Shown here piece after piece: positions 5,087-7,784 of a DNA stretch of 7,784 nt. This stretch comes from Candidatus Muproteobacteria bacterium (lineage in GTDB: Bacteria; Pseudomonadota; Gammaproteobacteria; Acidiferrobacterales; Sulfurifustaceae): NCBI GenBank assembly GCA_023266455.1, contig JAHFQD010000079.1:1-7784 (forward strand), in the 5' to 3' direction. Position 1 is the stretch's first letter; each line of letters begins with the position of its first letter. The position numbers were made by a program, and so were the translations under genes. The notes under the pieces were generated by a model, which saw nothing but the letters and a program-made list of their open reading frames with translations, made no database searches and was not told the origin of the DNA.

Positions 5087-7258
5087 CTAGTTCTGTAGTT
5101 TCGAAATATCTGCAACTTGCCGGAAAAGCTCCCGAACTTTGCTCAACATCGATAATCGCGCCAATCTCAAATTCGGATCATCGACCATGACCATTACGTT
5201 AGCGAAAAATCTATCTATAGGGTCACGCAGTTGAGCAAGCTGTCTAAATACCTCGACATATCGGCGCTGCAGAATTAAAGGCTCAGTTATCTCTTCCAGT
5301 TCTTGTAACTTGCTCGCGAGTGCAAGTTCGGAGTCGTCTTTTAAAAGGCTTGCGTCGACAACCGGCGTGGCATTTAAGTCCCCTGCTTGCTTCAGAATGT
5401 TGCTAATGCGTTTGTTAGCTGCGGCTAAAGCAACTATCTCAGGACTGGAACGCTCTCCTTTGACAGCATCAAGGCGCGGAATAACATCATCTAATTGAGT
5501 TAGCAGAGTTTCAGATCTACTGCGATCGACACTCAACACAGTTTCGATTTCGTCCGGCGCGTAGCCCTTCTCGCGCAGATAAGATTTCAGGCGTTCCAAT
5601 ATAAATGAATGCATATTGGACACGACGTCTTCGGCAAGTAGGCCTGTAGGAAATATTTTGTAAGTGCATTGCAGTAATTTCAGAATATCTAGCGAAGGTA
5701 AATTTTTGCTTTCGACCAAAATACGCACAACACCTAATGCTTGACGGCGCAAACCAAATGGATCTTTGTCGCCTGTTGGAATAATCCCGATGCCGTAAAT
5801 ACCGATCAATGTTTCGAGCTTGTCTGCTAAAGCGACGCTAATACTGTCTTGTGAGCCTGGGAGTTTGTCCCCTGCATAACGCGGTAGATAATGTTCTCTT
5901 ATGATTTTCGCTACGCTGGCGTTTTCGCCATCAAGAATTGCATAGTGTTCTCCCATCACTCCTTGCAATTCAGGAAACTCTCCTACCATTTCCGTAAGTA
6001 AATCGGCCTTTGATAAATATGCGGCTCTATCAACCCATTCCTTCTGTGCTTTCACTTCGAAGGCAATGTGAGTCGCAATCTGTCGCACCCGCTCAATGCG
6101 ATTAAGTTGGCTTCCTAATTTATTTTGATAAACGACATTCGCCAGCTTGGGTACTCGTTTTTCCAGTTTGTACTTCCGATCTTGATCGTAAAAGAATTTG
6201 GCATCTGACAAACGTGCGCGCAGCACGCGTTCGTTACCCTGAACGATCTGACTTGCGTCGCTGGGATGCATATTCGAAACGAACAGGAATTTTGATTCCA
6301 ATCGGCCTTGCGCATCGACCACAGGAAAATATTTTTGATGCTGCTGCATGCTCACGATCAAACATTCCCGTGGCACTGCGAGGAACGCTGGATCGAACTG
6401 ACCGACATATACGCGTGGACTTTCGACGATGCTAGTTACTTCATCAACTAAATCCATCTCCTTACCGAGCCGCCAACTGACACCCTCGCCCAATTTAACT
6501 GCGGACCTATCAAGCTCCTTCACAATAAGTTTCTGTCGTTCTTCAAAAGAAGCAATCACTTCGCCCTTACCAAGCAGGATGTTTTCATAATCGGCAGCAC
6601 GCTTAATGGTGATGAGTCCTTTGCTCAAAAAGCGGTGGCCATTTGTCTTGTTCTCACTCCTTAGTCCGAATAATTCACACGGAACAACCTTGCTGCCATG
6701 CAGCACAACAAGTCCGTGCACAGGACGTACAAATTGCACGTCGCGATCTCCCCAGCGCATCCATTTAGTTATTGGAAGTTTTCTTACAGCGTCATTAAGT
6801 ATTCCATTGTCGCCATTTAAAACAGCAGGAAGCGTCGCCCCCGGAATCTTCACAGTGATATAGGCGTATTCGGTATCTCCTTCAATACGACGTTCGATAT
6901 GCCGTACTGTCGACTGAACTACTAACCCTTCTTTTTCCAGTCTTTTAATCAGTGCCAAGCTTGGCTTACCTACTTCGTCAAATGCCACTTTAGAAGGCAT
7001 AAGTTTTTTTAACTCTGTCCTGTCCTGTGCTTTCCACAAAACATTAGGAATTAAAACTGCTAATCGTCGAGGAGTAGCAAATCTTTGAACACCGCTTGGA
7101 TCACGTTGTACTAATTGTGCTCTTACCAAACCATTAAAAAGTTTGTCTTCGAAAACCTCGCTAAGATGTTTGAGCGATTTCGGCGGCAACTCCTCGGTCA
7201 GGAGTTCGATCAGCAGGCTTTCCGCCTTGGATGGTTTGGCGATTTTTTTCTTCGGCAC
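5087..7258 (-). CDS. glyS: Glycyl-tRNA synthetase beta subunit
   Basis: GlyS is the tRNA-binding subunit of the two-chain bacterial glycyl-tRNA synthetase; with GlyQ it charges tRNA-Gly. It has 723 residues, somewhat longer than the usual 690 or so. Signatures: ELLTEELPPK (18-27), FATPRRLAVLI (60-70), PITKWMRWG and FVRPVHGLVVLHG (162-188), VPRECLIVSMQQHQKYFPV (295-313), LTEMVGEFPELQGVMGEHYA (421-440) in the HD-like region, ALADKLETLIGIYGIGIIPTGDKDPFGLRRQALGV (476-510, in two parts), and a C-terminal helical anticodon-binding region (about 590-715). The start is GTG at 7258, 3 bases after the glyQ stop; no ATG is available near the conserved N-terminus. The lysine-rich leader MPKKKIAKPSKA precedes the usual family start. 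From about codon 35 on, the gene is visibly AT-rich (sampled lines 40-47% GC) with codons such as TTA, AGA and CTT that the neighbours avoid. The reading frame is intact. Confidence 0.96.
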   Translation of the reverse strand: MPKKKIAKPSKAESLLIELLTEELPPKSLKHLSEVFEDKLFNGLVRAQLVQRDPSGVQRFATPRRLAVLIPNVLWKAQDRTELKKLMPSKVAFDEVGKPSLALIKRLEKEGLVVQSTVRHIERRIEGDTEYAYITVKIPGATLPAVLNGDNGILNDAVRKLPITKWMRWGDRDVQFVRPVHGLVVLHGSKVVPCELFGLRSENKTNGHRFLSKGLITIKRAADYENILLGKGEVIASFEERQKLIVKELDRSAVKLGEGVSWRLGKEMDLVDEVTSIVESPRVYVGQFDPAFLAVPRECLIVSMQQHQKYFPVVDAQGRLESKFLFVSNMHPSDASQIVQGNERVLRARLSDAKFFYDQDRKYKLEKRVPKLANVVYQNKLGSQLNRIERVRQIATHIAFEVKAQKEWVDRAAYLSKADLLTEMVGEFPELQGVMGEHYAILDGENASVAKIIREHYLPRYAGDKLPGSQDSISVALADKLETLIGIYGIGIIPTGDKDPFGLRRQALGVVRILVESKNLPSLDILKLLQCTYKIFPTGLLAEDVVSNMHSFILERLKSYLREKGYAPDEIETVLSVDRSRSETLLTQLDDVIPRLDAVKGERSSPEIVALAAANKRISNILKQAGDLNATPVVDASLLKDDSELALASKLQELEEITEPLILQRRYVEVFRQLAQLRDPIDRFFANVMVMVDDPNLRLARLSMLSKVRELFRQVADISKLQN
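5090..7150. other. AT-rich tract confined to the body of glyS
   Basis: Hand counts on 60-base lines give 47% GC at 5101, 42% at 5701, 45% at 6541 and 40% at 7021. Outside, they give 60% at 2521, 62% at 4921 and 65% at 7321. The line at 7141 is intermediate at 50%. The right edge of the tract falls inside glyS, at about codons 30-45, and the left edge falls near the glyS stop. Such a shift inside a core gene suggests replacement by a homologous copy from a more AT-rich relative. Edges are approximate. Confidence 0.7.
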
Positions 7259-7261
7259 AGT

Positions 7262-7784
7262 TTAGGCTCTGACTTTCTTTTTCGCCGGTGGCGATTGTTT
7301 CAGCATCGGGAACCCGAGCTTCTCGCGCGATTCATAATAGGCTTGCGCCACCAAGCGCGCGAGGTTGCGCACGCGCGCGATATACGCCGCGCGTTCGGTA
7401 ACGGAAATCGCGCCACGCGCGTCGAGCAAATTGAACGCGTGCGAACATTTCATCACCATTTCGTAACCGGGCAACGGCAGGCCGGCTTCGATCAAACGCT
7501 TGGCTTCGGATTCGTAATCGTTGAATTGGCGCAGCAGCCATTCGACGTTCGAGTGTTCGAAGTTGTACTTCGATTGCTCGACTTCATTTTGGTGATAAAC
7601 GTCGCCGTAACTAATCCCCGGCGTCCATTCGAGATCGAATACGTTTTCTTTGCCTTGCAGATACATCGCGAGGCGCTCGAGACCGTACGTGATTTCGCCC
7701 AGCACCGGCTTGCAGTCGAGCCCGCCGACTTGCTGGAAGTAGGTGAACTGCGTCACTTCCATGCCGTTCAGCCAGACTTCCCAA
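7262..7784 (-). CDS. glyQ: Glycyl-tRNA synthetase alpha subunit (C-terminal part)
   Basis: GlyQ is the catalytic subunit that activates glycine with ATP and works as an alpha2-beta2 enzyme with GlyS. The right edge of the window cuts the gene: the frame is open to the edge and reads [21 protein letters not shown], a hallmark of GlyQ, so 173 C-terminal residues are present out of roughly 300. Further family segments are [40 protein letters not shown] (in two parts), [35 protein letters not shown] (in parts) and [20 protein letters not shown]. The methionine of NGMEV is internal, not the start. The protein ends in a basic tail, PPAKKKVRA. Its stop (TAA, 7262-7264) is followed by ACT and then the glyS GTG in the same frame. 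Base composition matches the host-like regions, unlike most of glyS. Confidence 0.96.
   Translation of the reverse strand, partial: WEVWLNGMEVTQFTYFQQVGGLDCKPVLGEITYGLERLAMYLQGKENVFDLEWTPGISYGDVYHQNEVEQSKYNFEHSNVEWLLRQFNDYESEAKRLIEAGLPLPGYEMVMKCSHAFNLLDARGAISVTERAAYIARVRNLARLVAQAYYESREKLGFPMLKQSPPAKKKVRA

Noticed and set aside
7240..7254. Programmed frameshift at the run of seven A (minus strand) near the glyS start.
   Set aside because: The glyS frame is already open and in phase with glyQ, so a shift would lead out of the real frame; there is no reason to invoke one.

Overview
This window looks like chromosomal core-genome DNA from a Gram-negative bacterium, most probably a gammaproteobacterium outside the enterics. 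The reasons are an LptD/SurA outer-membrane assembly pair, the gene order lptD-surA-pdxA-rsmA typical of Gammaproteobacteria, and a glyQ-glyS-gmhB-plsC cluster like the one I recall near the origin in Pseudomonas-type genomes. Hand counts on sampled 60-base lines put most of the window at about 55-65% GC. I cannot name a genus. I see no transposase, CRISPR array, tRNA or rRNA gene, or prophage gene.

Layout. The left half reads rightward: the 3' end of lptD, then surA, pdxA and rsmA. Spacing tightens along the series: 42 bases between lptD and surA, about 100 between surA and pdxA, then a 4-base ATGA overlap between pdxA and rsmA. A 170-base convergent gap follows, holding three small hairpins. 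The right half reads leftward: glyQ (cut by the right edge), glyS, gmhB and plsC, packed with gaps of 3 and 9 bases and then a 1-base TGATG overlap. This is almost certainly one transcript.

How the genes fit together. LptD inserts lipopolysaccharide into the outer membrane, and SurA chaperones outer-membrane proteins, LptD among them. GmhB makes the ADP-heptose precursor of the LPS core, and PlsC makes phosphatidic acid for phospholipid synthesis. PdxA (vitamin B6), RsmA (16S rRNA dimethylation) and the two-chain glycyl-tRNA synthetase add cofactor supply and translation. Envelope building and translation are therefore interleaved on both strands.

No new multi-gene system is visible; every large ORF belongs to a known family. 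The points worth a second look are smaller. Most of glyS is markedly AT-rich compared with everything around it, with a switch near its 5' end. glyQ and glyS are in the same reading frame, separated only by one stop codon and one sense codon, with lysine-rich tails on both sides. The ribosome binding sites of surA and pdxA both lie in the 3' arm of a potential hairpin. The rsmA/plsC gap carries a compact cluster of palindromes that looks like a dispersed repeat. PlsC has Glu in place of the usual Asp of its HX4D motif.
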